Origin: Baekduia alba | GTDB lineage: Bacteria; Actinomycetota; Thermoleophilia; Solirubrobacterales; Solirubrobacteraceae | Reading direction: 5' to 3' | Length of the DNA stretch: 64,000 bases | Assembly: GCF_028416635.1 (NCBI RefSeq) | Contig: NZ_CP114013.1 | Span: 3,968,001-4,032,000, forward strand | Part shown: positions 1 to 8,009 of the stretch, piece after piece | Numbering within the stretch: position 1 is the first letter of the stretch | Layout: every line of letters begins with the position of its first letter | The notes under the pieces: generated by a model | Databases searched by the model: none | What the model saw: only the letters and a program-made list of their open reading frames with translations | What the model was told of the DNA's origin: nothing | Made by a program: the position numbers and the translations under genes

Positions 1-565
1 CGGCCGCGCGCAGGTCCGCCGTCCCGCGGACGCCGGCGGCGTCTGCGGCCCGCAGCCTGACCGCCACGCGGCCGGAGCCGGTCCGCAGCGCGGCGGTGCC
101 GACCACCCGCACCGCGGGCGCGACGACGCGGAACGCCGCCTTCAGGCTGCGCGGCGGCCCGTTGTTGGGGTACTTGCCGCTCGGGCCGGCCAGGAACCGC
201 AGCCAGTGGTCCTTCGACGGGTCCGCCACGTCGGCGGGCGCCTCGGCGTCGTCGAGCGCCACGGTGCCCTTCAGCGTCCCGTCGGCGGCCGCGGTGAACG
301 GGCCGATCCCGGCGTCGCCGTGGTCGTCGATCTTCACGTACACCTTCTGCGGCGCGCCGCCCGCGGTGAGGAAGCCGGCCCCGATGAAGCGCACCGCGCC
401 GCCCGCGGCGGGCACCTGCGGCGTGGCGATCGTCACGGCCGCCGGCGGGCTCCCCGGGTTCTCGGCCGGACCCGTCGGCGGGATCGCGAGCACGCCGGCG
501 GGCACGGCGGCGCCCAGCAGCGCGCCCGCCACGCAGGCCGTCGTCGCCAGCGAGCGCCGGCTCAT
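1..565 (-). CDS. Secreted Ig-like protein (3' end outside window)
   Basis: The reading frame starts with ATG at 565 and runs off the left edge, so only about 188 N-terminal residues are visible. Residues 1-27 look like a Sec signal peptide. The body has a beta-rich pattern (VRFIGAGF, VYVKIDD, HWLRFLAG) that recurs in the proteins at 562-966 and 4567-6105, so the three seem to be paralogous extracellular Ig-like proteins. The ATG overlaps the stop of the upstream gene (ATGA), which implies one two-gene transcript fired from the dyads at 991-1042. Related folds occur around actinobacterial haem/iron surface loci, but no named domain can be assigned; a cell-surface role in metal uptake is inference. 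Confidence 0.7.
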   Translation of the reverse strand, partial: MSRRSLATTACVAGALLGAAVPAGVLAIPPTGPAENPGSPPAAVTIATPQVPAAGGAVRFIGAGFLTAGGAPQKVYVKIDDHGDAGIGPFTAAADGTLKGTVALDDAEAPADVADPSKDHWLRFLAGPSGKYPNNGPPRSLKAAFRVVAPAVRVVGTAALRTGSGRVAVRLRAADAAGVRGTADLRAA

Positions 566-966
566 CGCGACACCTTGAACGTCGCGCTCTTGACGCTCGT
601 CGCGGGGTCGGAGGCCAGGAACCGCAGCCAGTGCCGGCCGGCCTTGACCTGCTTGGGCACGCGCACCCAGCCGAAGAAGCGCTTGCCCTTGATCGGGAGG
701 AGCGCGAGGACGTCGCGGTCGTCGATCTTGACGGTCACCGTCGCGCCCTCGACGGTCCGCGAGGACGTGGACTTCCAGTTCGTGCCGACGACCTTGATGC
801 GGCCGCCGGCCTTGACGGCGGTGCGGTCGAGGCGGACCTTCGCGCCGTTGTGGGTCGGGGCGGGGCCGCCCGGCGGGATCGCGCTCGCGGCGGGCGCGAG
901 CGTGACCGCGGCCGCGAGGGCCGCGGCGGCGAGGGCGGTACGGGTTCGGAGTGCGAGAGCAGGCAT
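562..966 (-). CDS. Small secreted Ig-like protein
   Basis: This 134-residue protein has a clear signal peptide (residues 1-29, ending APAASA). One beta-sandwich-like unit follows, with GRIKVVGTNW near residue 55, VTVKIDD near 78 and HWLRFLASD near 112. The same order of motifs appears in the neighbours at 1-565 and 4567-6105. It is the first gene of the minus-strand unit. Its start at 966 lies 25 nt from the first AGGG/CCCT dyad, so metal-type repression is likely. The function is unknown. The signal peptide and the lack of a membrane anchor suggest an exported or surface-associated product. Confidence 0.75.
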   Translation of the reverse strand: MPALALRTRTALAAAALAAAVTLAPAASAIPPGGPAPTHNGAKVRLDRTAVKAGGRIKVVGTNWKSTSSRTVEGATVTVKIDDRDVLALLPIKGKRFFGWVRVPKQVKAGRHWLRFLASDPATSVKSATFKVSR

Positions 967-990
967 TGGTCGGTCCTCTCCGTCGGGTGG

Positions 991-1042
991 CAGGGCACCC
1001 TTACGGGAGTAGTTAGGGTAATCTGATGTAGGGCACCCTAAC
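991..1042. promoter_or_regulatory. DtxR/IdeR-like operator cluster
   Basis: The intergenic region between 966 (minus) and 1057 (plus) contains AGGGCACCCTTA (992-1003), then GTTAGGGT (1012-1019) facing ACCCTAAC (1035-1042), with GTAGGGCACCCTA (1028-1040) inside. The core TAGGG-N2-CCCTA also appears at 8778-8789 and, as AAGGGTACCCTT, at 6154-6165. It resembles the TTAGG...CCTAA arms of actinobacterial iron boxes. Control by the DtxR-family gene at 8010-8726 is inferred. Confidence 0.65.
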
Positions 1043-1056
1043 AAGGATCTCCAGCG

Positions 1057-2061
1057 ATGCCCTCCTCCCCCATCTCCGGCCCGCGCCCCGCCCTCTTGGC
1101 GCTCGTCGCCGCCCTCGCGGCCGTCGTGTCGGCGTGCGGATCGAGCGACCTGCCGAGCGCCGGCGAGACGCGCACGATCCGCGACGCGCGCGGCACGCAG
1201 GTCGCCGTCCCGACCCGGCCCAAGCGCGTGATCACGCTCAGCGAGCCCACGCTCGACGCCGCGCTGGCGCTCGGCGTCCACCCCATCGCCACGACCAGCG
1301 GCCGCGGGCAGGGCGGCGTCTCCTCCTACCTCGCTCGGCGGGCGCACGGCATCCCGATCCTCGGCGCCCTCGGCCAGCCCAACATCGAGCGCGTCGCCGC
1401 GCTGCGCCCCGACCTCATCCTGGTCGACGGCACCTCCGTCCAGGACGCCTCGATCGTCGACAAGCTGCGGCGCATCGCGCCCACCGCGTACGTCAGCAGG
1501 ACGGCTGAGGACTGGCGCTCGGCGTTCACCGCCACCGCGCGCGTGCTCGACCGCCAGCCCGCCGGCGCCCGCGTGCTCGCGGACTTCGACGCCCGTGTCG
1601 CGCGAGTCCGCGCCGCGCTCGGCGCGAACGCCGCGGCGCGGGTCAGCATCGTGCGCTGGGGCGGCATCGGCCTGCCGTCGGTGCTGATGAAGGAGCTCGC
1701 GGCGGGCCGCGTGCTCGCCGACCTCGGGCTGCGCCGACCGGCCTCCCAGGACCGGCGCGGCCCCGGCCACTCGGTGCCCGTCAGCCTCGAGAACCTGCGC
1801 GCCATCGACGGCGACTGGATGTTCTTCGGCGCGCTGGGCACCGGCGCGACCGGCGGCGTGTCCGAGACGCCCGCCGACCTGACCGCGGCGCGCAAGGCGC
1901 TGACGCTGGCGCGCGACACGCCGGGCTTCACCCGCCTGGACGCGGTGCGCGCCGACCGCGTCGTCGCGGTCGACGGCTCGGCGTGGACCAGCGCCGGCGG
2001 CCCGCTCGCCGAGCGGGTCGTGCTCGACGACGTCGCCCACGCGCTGGCGCCCGCGCGATGA
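1057..2061 (+). CDS. Iron-siderophore ABC transporter substrate-binding lipoprotein (FecB/FepB type)
   Basis: The 334-residue product has an N-terminal lipoprotein signal with lipobox VSAC, the modified cysteine being residue 27. It then follows the periplasmic-binding pattern of the FecB family: the TRTIRDARGTQVAVPTRPKRV entry strand, a GxxGQPNIERVAALRPDLI segment, and later VRADRVVAVDGSAW. This class binds ferric siderophores outside the membrane and hands them to FecCD-type permeases. No permease or ATPase lies in the window, so the partner must be elsewhere. It starts 15 nt after an iron-box-like dyad, with AAGGA upstream as a possible ribosome site, and overlaps the esterase gene by ATGA. 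Confidence 0.85.
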   Translation: MPSSPISGPRPALLALVAALAAVVSACGSSDLPSAGETRTIRDARGTQVAVPTRPKRVITLSEPTLDAALALGVHPIATTSGRGQGGVSSYLARRAHGIPILGALGQPNIERVAALRPDLILVDGTSVQDASIVDKLRRIAPTAYVSRTAEDWRSAFTATARVLDRQPAGARVLADFDARVARVRAALGANAAARVSIVRWGGIGLPSVLMKELAAGRVLADLGLRRPASQDRRGPGHSVPVSLENLRAIDGDWMFFGALGTGATGGVSETPADLTAARKALTLARDTPGFTRLDAVRADRVVAVDGSAWTSAGGPLAERVVLDDVAHALAPAR

Positions 2062-3380
2062 GGCCGCCGAAGATCCCCAAGCACCCCGCGCCCGAGGTGG
2101 TGGCCAGCGACCGGCTCGCACACCTGCGGGCCGACCTCGACGCGGCCGGCACGGCCGGGCGCGCCGCCGTCCTGGACCGCTTCTGGGCCGCGGTCGCCGC
2201 GGCCGGCACGCCGCTGGTCGAGCCGCGCGACGGCGAGCCGCGCCACCGCACGGTGACGTTCCTGTGGCGCGACCGCCGCGGCAACGGCCCTGGCACCCGC
2301 GAGGTCGTCCTGCTGGCCAACAAGCTGACCGACCCGAGCGTGTGGGACGCGAGCACGCTCGAGCGCCTGCCCGGGACCGACGTCTGGCACCGCAGCTTCC
2401 GGTTGCGCGCGGACTGGCGCGCGACCTACCAGCTCGCGCCCGCCGATCGCGACGACGTCCAGGACGGCCCGGCGATCACGGGCCCGCCGTCGCGCTGGGG
2501 CGCCGCCGCGGCGCGCGCGACTTCCGACCCCTACAACATCGTCGCGCCGTTCCCGTCGCGCTACGGCGTCGCCCCGCACTCGGTCGTCGAGCTGCCCGAC
2601 GCGCCGCCGCAGCCGTGGGTGGCCGCGCGCGACGGCGTCCCGCGCGGCACCGTCGCCGCCCACCGCGTCGCCAGCGCGATCCTCGGCAACGAGCGCGACG
2701 TCTGGCTCTACACGCCCGCGCCGGAGCTCGGCGCGGCGGACGCGGCCAACGCGGCCGACGCGCTGATCCTCCTCGACGGCGAGGACTGGGCGACGCGGCT
2801 GCCGGCCGCGACCATCCTGGACAACCTGATCGCGGCCGGCGCGATCCCGCCGACCGTGGCGATCATGCCCTCGACGGTCGACAACGCGACGCGCTGGCGC
2901 GAGCTGGCGTGCTCGGCCGACTTCGTCGGGTTCCTGGCCGGCGAGCTGCTGCCGTGGGCGGCCAGCCACCGCCCGCTCGCCGCCGACCCCGCGCGCACGA
3001 CGCTGGCCGGCCGCAGCCTCGGCGGCCTGACCGCGCTGTTCGCGGCGCTGCGCGCGCCCGAGCGCTTCGGCCGCGTGCTGTCGCAGTCGGCGTCGCTGTG
3101 GTGGCCGTCGGCCACGGACTTCGACGCGGGCGCCGGCGCGATCGTCGACGCCTACGTCGCCGCCGCGCCGGTCCCGGTCCGCTTCCACCTGGAGGTCGGC
3201 CTGCAGGAGTGGGCGCTGCTGGCCCGCCATCGCCACCTGCGCGACGTGCTCGCGCTCAAGGGCCACGACCTGTCCTACGTCGAGTACCACGGCGGGCACG
3301 ACGCGCTGTGCTGGCAGGGCGGCCTGGCCGACGGCCTCGTCGCGCTGACCGCCGACCGCCGCGCCGCTCCGGCCCTTTGA
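2058..3380 (+). CDS. fes: Enterochelin esterase homologue
   Basis: This 440-residue alpha/beta hydrolase hydrolyses ferric catecholate trilactone siderophores in the cytoplasm to release iron. The N-terminal half (to about residue 200) matches the Fes-specific domain, with TVTFLWRD, LLANKLTD and VWHRSFRL segments. The C-terminal half is the esterase-D-like domain, with nucleophile Ser at about 320 in GRSLGG and the catalytic His at about 414 in GGHD. It overlaps the binding-protein stop by four bases, so the two are translationally coupled. No siderophore synthesis genes are present, so the substrate could be a scavenged xenosiderophore. Confidence 0.88.
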   Translation: MRPPKIPKHPAPEVVASDRLAHLRADLDAAGTAGRAAVLDRFWAAVAAAGTPLVEPRDGEPRHRTVTFLWRDRRGNGPGTREVVLLANKLTDPSVWDASTLERLPGTDVWHRSFRLRADWRATYQLAPADRDDVQDGPAITGPPSRWGAAAARATSDPYNIVAPFPSRYGVAPHSVVELPDAPPQPWVAARDGVPRGTVAAHRVASAILGNERDVWLYTPAPELGAADAANAADALILLDGEDWATRLPAATILDNLIAAGAIPPTVAIMPSTVDNATRWRELACSADFVGFLAGELLPWAASHRPLAADPARTTLAGRSLGGLTALFAALRAPERFGRVLSQSASLWWPSATDFDAGAGAIVDAYVAAAPVPVRFHLEVGLQEWALLARHRHLRDVLALKGHDLSYVEYHGGHDALCWQGGLADGLVALTADRRAAPAL

Positions 3381-3388
3381 ACACCCCA

Positions 3389-4570
3389 TCAGCGCACGAC
3401 GACCTTCCCCTTCATCTTGGGGTGGATGCTGCACACGTAGCGGAACGTGCCGGCCCGGGCCAAGCGGTGCTTGAACGTGCCCTTGGCGACGATCTTGGAC
3501 CGGAAGCCGGGGCCGACCACGTCGTGCGGCGTGCCGCCGTCGCGCCACGTCCACGTCACGGTCCCGCCCTTGCGGACGGTGACCGTGGCGGGGGTGAACC
3601 TGATGTTCTTCAGGCTGACCGCGGCCTTCGCGGGGGCGGCCGCGGCGGCCCTGGCCTGTGCAGCGGCGCGCGCGGCGAGGACGACCGCGAAGGACTCGGT
3701 CGCGGCGCCCACGACCGGGAGCGTGACCGTCACGCGCACGGTCACCGCGAGCCGGTGCGCACGCTGGAGCGCCGCGCGGGCGCGGGCGTCGAGGCGGATC
3801 GCCATGGCCAGGCGGCCGCCGGCCGACGTGCGTCGCGTGGCCTTGCCGACGCTCACCAGCGCGGTCCGGCGGCCGGGGGCCTTGACCGTGCCGCGCTGGG
3901 CGCGCACGTCCACGGCGACCCTCGTGCGCGCGCCCGCGTGCGTGACCGTGCCGCGTACGACCGTTCCCTTCTGGCGCTGGGCGACCGCGATCCTCGGTGC
4001 CGGCGGGGTCGTGGTCGATCCCGCGGCCGGCGCGGTGCCGCCGCCCGGGGCGGTGCCGCCGCCGTTACCGCCGCCGCCCGACGTCGTCGGGGTGGTCGTC
4101 GGCGTGGTCGGCGTCCCGGTGCCGGTGGGCGGCGCGGTCGTGGTCGTCAGGTCGGCCTCGACCACGACCGACCCCTTCATGTCGTGCTCGGGGACGTCGC
4201 AGAAGAACTGGTAGGTGCCCGCCTGGGCGAACGTGCAGGTGCCGGCCCAGCCCTCCTCCTCGGGCGCGGGCGGGACGACCTTGCTGTTGGTGGCGTTGCC
4301 GACGCCGTCGGTCTGCGTGCAGGCGACGCCGTCGCGGACGAACCGGACGTCGTGCTCGTCGGCGCCGTCGGGGTAGGCGAAGTCGACCTTGCCGCCCTGG
4401 GCGATCGTCACCGACGTGCCGGACCCACCGGCCGCCTGGAACGCGTTGTCGACGACGACGAACGACGCGGTCGTCGGCGCGGCGCCGATCGCGCCGCCCG
4501 CGGCCAGGCCGCAGCCCAGCGCGCCGGCGGCGACGACGACGACCGCCGCGACCTTCCGGCGGCGCCTCAT
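3389..4570 (-). CDS. Exported protein with two cupredoxin domains
   Basis: This is a 393-residue exported protein with a hydrophobic N-terminus. Two plastocyanin-like domains flank a Thr/Gly/Pro-rich linker (about 141-195) and a beta-rich middle region. The first domain carries copper-ligand candidates His73, Cys124, His129 and Met131. The second has His349, Cys380, His383 and Met386 (PHDVVG ... YVCSIHPKMKG). Both ligand sets are complete, so type-1 copper binding is likely in each. Its start overlaps the stop of the secreted protein at 4567 (ATGA). The locus looks metal-regulated, so an electron-transfer or copper/iron redox role at the surface is plausible but inferred. Confidence 0.82.
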   Translation of the reverse strand: MRRRRKVAAVVVVAAGALGCGLAAGGAIGAAPTTASFVVVDNAFQAAGGSGTSVTIAQGGKVDFAYPDGADEHDVRFVRDGVACTQTDGVGNATNSKVVPPAPEEEGWAGTCTFAQAGTYQFFCDVPEHDMKGSVVVEADLTTTTAPPTGTGTPTTPTTTPTTSGGGGNGGGTAPGGGTAPAAGSTTTPPAPRIAVAQRQKGTVVRGTVTHAGARTRVAVDVRAQRGTVKAPGRRTALVSVGKATRRTSAGGRLAMAIRLDARARAALQRAHRLAVTVRVTVTLPVVGAATESFAVVLAARAAAQARAAAAAPAKAAVSLKNIRFTPATVTVRKGGTVTWTWRDGGTPHDVVGPGFRSKIVAKGTFKHRLARAGTFRYVCSIHPKMKGKVVVR

Positions 4571-6105
4571 GCCGCGCTCCGGAGCGTCACGGTCCGGGTG
4601 ACCGCCGCGCCGCCGCCGACGGGCGCGACGCGGACGGTGACCTTCAGCCGGCCGGCGAGCCGCAGCGCCTGACGGCCCGCGACGGTCACCGTCAGCGTCA
4701 CGGTCGCCTTGGCGCCGGCCTTCGGCGCGACCGTCCGCGCCGTGGCCAGCGTGATGACCTTCGCCTTGCCGCCGCGCCTGGTGCGGACCTTGCCGGTCGT
4801 CCTGACCGAGACCGTGACGCGCTGGGCCGTGCCGGCGCCGAGCGCGACCCGCAGCGAGCGGCCGCCGCGCAGCAGCGTGAGCGCCGTCGGGCGCGGCACG
4901 ACGACCTTGGCCGGCGAGACCGGCGGGACGACGGCCGGCGGCGGCGTCGCGGCAGGCGGATTGGGCGTCGCGGCCGGCGGGGCGTCGGGCGTCGGGTCCG
5001 GCGCCACCACCGTGAACGGCAGCTGGACGACGCGCGCGGGCAGGTCGTTCTGCTCGCCACCGGACACGCACGACGCGCCGCCCAGCAGCCGGATCGGGCT
5101 CGCCTTGGCGGTCGTCGCGTCGGCCGGCAGGTCGACCGTGCCCGACAGCGCGCCGCCGGCGTCGGCGGTCAGGCAGGCCTTGACGCCCTGCGTGCCGAGC
5201 ATCACGCCGACCTTCTGGCCGGCCCCGGCGATCCCGCGGAAGCCGGTCGCGGTGAACGCGACGCGCTGGCCGGCGGTGACCGCCGTCTGGGCCAGCGCGC
5301 CCGCGGCCGCCGGGGCGACCGTGAAGTGCTGGATCAAGGTGGCCGCGCCGGTGGTGAGCGTGAAGGCGTGGACGCCCGCGGCCATGCCGGCCGGGATCGT
5401 CAGGCGCGCGGTCGGTGCGATCGCGCCGGTCGCGCCAGTCGCGATCGTGGTGGCCGAGTACGGCGCGCCGTCGAGCTGGATGGCCACCGGGGCGCTGGCG
5501 GCGAACGCCCCGCCGCGCACGCCGATCGACGCCGCCGCCGGGAAGACGCGGCCGTCGTAGAAGGTCGAGCTGGCGCTGACCATCCCGTAGCTGAAGTCGA
5601 CCGACGAGAAGTACGCGCCGAGGTTGATCGGCGGCGTCGGGCTCGCGCCGTCGGTGCTCAGGAGGCCGGAGAGCAGGCGCAGGACGTGCTCGCCGGCGTG
5701 CGCGCCGGCGCCGGGGCCGGTCAGCGCGAGGTCGTCGGGCAGGTCGATCCAGCCGCTGAACGTACCGTCGACCTTGGCGGCGAACGTCAGGACCCACTCG
5801 CCGCCGCCGACGTCGACCGGGGCGCCGGCGTCGGGCCCGCCGGTCTTCCAGCGGGCGACCTGCGCCTGGTCGTCCTCCTCGTCGGGCTTGAGGGCGATGA
5901 TCGGCTGGCCGGTGCCCTGGCTGCGGACGAAGCCCGTGCCCGAGATCTCGATGCGCCCGCTCTTGGCGTACGTGTCGTTGTTCAGCGTCACCGCCGCGCC
6001 GGTGCCCGGGTCGGCGTAGGTCAGCGGCGCGGCCTGCGCCGCGGCCGGGAGGACCGCCGCGAGCGCGAGCGCGGCGACGGTCGACAGCAGGGGGATTCGG
6101 GGCAT
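4567..6105 (-). CDS. Secreted multi-domain Ig-like protein
   Basis: The 512-residue product has a signal peptide (about 1-25, ending AAAQA). Its first unit carries IEISGTGFVRSQG, a long inserted segment, then FSGWIDLP and HVLRLLSG, matching the motif order of the two small secreted proteins at the left edge. Further beta-rich units follow, then a Pro/Ala/Thr linker and a C-terminal Arg/Lys-rich beta domain. It is the first gene of a two-gene unit with the cupredoxin and lies divergent from the beta-propeller gene across the 6152 palindrome. It is probably a cell-wall or surface adhesin-like protein. No enzymatic motif is visible. Confidence 0.72.
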   Translation of the reverse strand: MPRIPLLSTVAALALAAVLPAAAQAAPLTYADPGTGAAVTLNNDTYAKSGRIEISGTGFVRSQGTGQPIIALKPDEEDDQAQVARWKTGGPDAGAPVDVGGGEWVLTFAAKVDGTFSGWIDLPDDLALTGPGAGAHAGEHVLRLLSGLLSTDGASPTPPINLGAYFSSVDFSYGMVSASSTFYDGRVFPAAASIGVRGGAFAASAPVAIQLDGAPYSATTIATGATGAIAPTARLTIPAGMAAGVHAFTLTTGAATLIQHFTVAPAAAGALAQTAVTAGQRVAFTATGFRGIAGAGQKVGVMLGTQGVKACLTADAGGALSGTVDLPADATTAKASPIRLLGGASCVSGGEQNDLPARVVQLPFTVVAPDPTPDAPPAATPNPPAATPPPAVVPPVSPAKVVVPRPTALTLLRGGRSLRVALGAGTAQRVTVSVRTTGKVRTRRGGKAKVITLATARTVAPKAGAKATVTLTVTVAGRQALRLAGRLKVTVRVAPVGGGAAVTRTVTLRSAA

Positions 6106-6151
6106 CGGGTCCTTCGTGACGGATGGGCGTGCGGCGTCTTCACGCAACAGA

Positions 6152-6182
6152 GTAAGGGTACCCTTACAGATTCTGTAGGGTG
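6152..6182. promoter_or_regulatory. Perfect DtxR-type palindrome
   Basis: GTAAGGGTACCCTTAC at 6152-6167 is a perfect 16-bp palindrome. It is followed by a half-site, TGTAGGGTGA (6174-6183). It lies midway between the divergent genes starting at 6105 and 6236 and shares its AGGG/CCCT core with 991-1042 and 8777-8790, which supports a common repressor. Confidence 0.7.
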
Positions 6183-6235
6183 ACCGCCGACACGTACCGC
6201 TCGCCCCTCGCGAGCGCCATCCAAGGAGCACGCAC

Positions 6236-7999
6236 TTGTCCATCAAGAACCTGCGCCGAACGGGGCTGCGCCTGCCGGCGCTGCTGTCCGCCATCGGCGT
6301 CCTCGGGGTCCTGCCGGCCACGGCCGGTGCCGACCTGACTTCCACCTCGATCACCCAGGCCTCGACCGGCAAGGTCGTCGCGTTCGACACCACCACCAAC
6401 GCGTTCCTGAAGAACTACTCCTTCACGAACCTGCTCGGCAGCGACGGCGTCGTCGGCGGCGGCTACGCCTTCGGCAACGCCAACGCCTCCGGCATCGCGT
6501 CGGCGACCAACCGCGGGACCGCGAACAACCCGTACGGGATCGCGCTCGCGCCCGACCCGGCGGCGCCCGCCGACCCGTGGCTCGTCACGGCCCAGACGCG
6601 CACCGGGTCGGTGGCGGTCTTCAAGTCGTCGGCTACCGCGCCGGCCAACGCCGACGTCATCACCAAGAACCCGGACGGCACGACGGCCGCGTTCTCCCGC
6701 GTCCGCACGCCGCGCGTCTACCCGGACACCGACCTGCCGGCCTCCAACGGCTCGCCGCTGGCCTTCGTGGCCAACTACAACGCGACGACCGGCTACGTCG
6801 CGGTCGTCGACGTCAAGCAGAAGAAGGTCGTCGCGCGCCTCAACGCGCCCGGCGTCGCCGACCTCGCGATCGACGTCGCCCACCAGCGCCTCTACGCCGG
6901 CACGTTCGCTGCGCCGAACCTCGGCGACGTGCTCGTGTTCGACCTGACGACGATCGACACCGGCAACCCCAACGTCGCGTCGCAGGCCGGCAACCAGCCG
7001 ATCGACACCATCGACACCCAGAGCGGCGGCGTCGACCAGGACAACTCGCGCCCGGCCTACGACCCGGTCCGCGACCGCATCTACACGGCCAACTCCTCGG
7101 CCAACAGCGTCTCGGTGATCGACGCGTCGACCGGCCTGCTGGTCAAGACGATCCCCGTGGCCGGCACGCCGAACGCCGCGACCGTCGACAGCACGCGCGG
7201 CCTCGTCTACGTCGCGAGCCTCAGCGGCCAGGTCGTGACCGTCATCGAGGAGGACGCCGACCCGGCCAACGACGCGCCGGTGCTGACGATCCCGACCTAC
7301 GGCCGCGTCATCGCGACCGCGGTCGACGAGGCCTCCGGCACGGCCTACATCTCGGAGATGAGCTCCGGCACGATCCGGGCCGCCAAGGTCACCGAGAGCG
7401 GCGGCACCTACTCGGCGTCGATCGTCGAGCTGAAGTCCGGCATCGTCCTCGGCTACGAGGCGGTCGTCGACCAAGTCAACCACAAGCTCTACGCGGCAGA
7501 CGCCCAGCCGCTGACGGCGACGCGGACCAAGGTCGTCGACGAGAACGGCAGCGCGCAGGGCCCGGTCGGGCCGACCGGCGCGGCGGGCGCCAACGGCGCG
7601 GCCGGCGTGAACGGCGCCACGGGTCCCACCGGCGCCGCCGGCCCGGCGGGCGCGATCGGCCCGGCCGGACCCGTCGGCAACCTGTCGCTGGAGCTGACGC
7701 TCGGGTCGATCAAGGTCGTCGGCCGCTCGGCCTCGGTCAAGGTCCCGGCGGCCGGCGTCGCCAAGGCCACCGTCAAGTCCGGCGCCACCACGATCGCGAC
7801 CGGCACCGCCACCGCGACGAAGGCCGGCACGCTGAAGATCGCGCTGAAGAAGACCGCCAAGGGCGCGGCGTTGTTGAAGAGGAAGGCCGTCGCGGCGACG
7901 CTGACGGTCACGTTCACGCCCAAGGGCGCGAAGGCGGCCGCGGCCCTGCGCTCGACCAAGGTGCGGCTCGCCCGCACCGCGGTCGAGCACCGCCGCTAG
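6236..7999 (+). CDS. Secreted YVTN-type beta-propeller with collagen-like segment
   Basis: The TTG start at 6236 is chosen because AAGGAG lies 7 nt upstream, giving 587 residues with a signal peptide ending near ATAGA. Residues about 30-435 show repeated propeller blades (YVAVVDVKQKKVVARL, VSVIDASTGLLVKTI, LVYVASLSGQVVTVI), as in surface-layer YVTN/YncE proteins. Residues about 442-481 consist of some 13 Gly-X-Y triplets, a collagen-like stretch. A Lys/Ala-rich beta domain ends the chain. It is divergent from the Ig-like/cupredoxin unit and probably shares the 6152 operator. It is likely a cell-surface binding or scaffold protein; the ligand is unknown. Confidence 0.8.
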   Translation: MSIKNLRRTGLRLPALLSAIGVLGVLPATAGADLTSTSITQASTGKVVAFDTTTNAFLKNYSFTNLLGSDGVVGGGYAFGNANASGIASATNRGTANNPYGIALAPDPAAPADPWLVTAQTRTGSVAVFKSSATAPANADVITKNPDGTTAAFSRVRTPRVYPDTDLPASNGSPLAFVANYNATTGYVAVVDVKQKKVVARLNAPGVADLAIDVAHQRLYAGTFAAPNLGDVLVFDLTTIDTGNPNVASQAGNQPIDTIDTQSGGVDQDNSRPAYDPVRDRIYTANSSANSVSVIDASTGLLVKTIPVAGTPNAATVDSTRGLVYVASLSGQVVTVIEEDADPANDAPVLTIPTYGRVIATAVDEASGTAYISEMSSGTIRAAKVTESGGTYSASIVELKSGIVLGYEAVVDQVNHKLYAADAQPLTATRTKVVDENGSAQGPVGPTGAAGANGAAGVNGATGPTGAAGPAGAIGPAGPVGNLSLELTLGSIKVVGRSASVKVPAAGVAKATVKSGATTIATGTATATKAGTLKIALKKTAKGAALLKRKAVAATLTVTFTPKGAKAAAALRSTKVRLARTAVEHRR

Positions 8000-8009
8000 C
8001 CGGTGGGCG

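Noticed and set aside
2264-4672. Very long overlapping open frames (for example 802 codons at 2264-4672 and 3389-5797 in full, 1189 codons at 38702-42271, 1273 codons at 57361-61182)
   Set aside because: They are antisense or out-of-frame to recognised genes and consist of Arg/Ala/Gly/Pro-rich sequence. Long stop-free shadows are expected in DNA this rich in G and C.
6169-6185. GATTCTGTAGGGTGACC as a further IclR-type operator
   Set aside because: Only one arm matches; the second arm is absent and the sequence is better explained as the flank of the metal-type palindrome.
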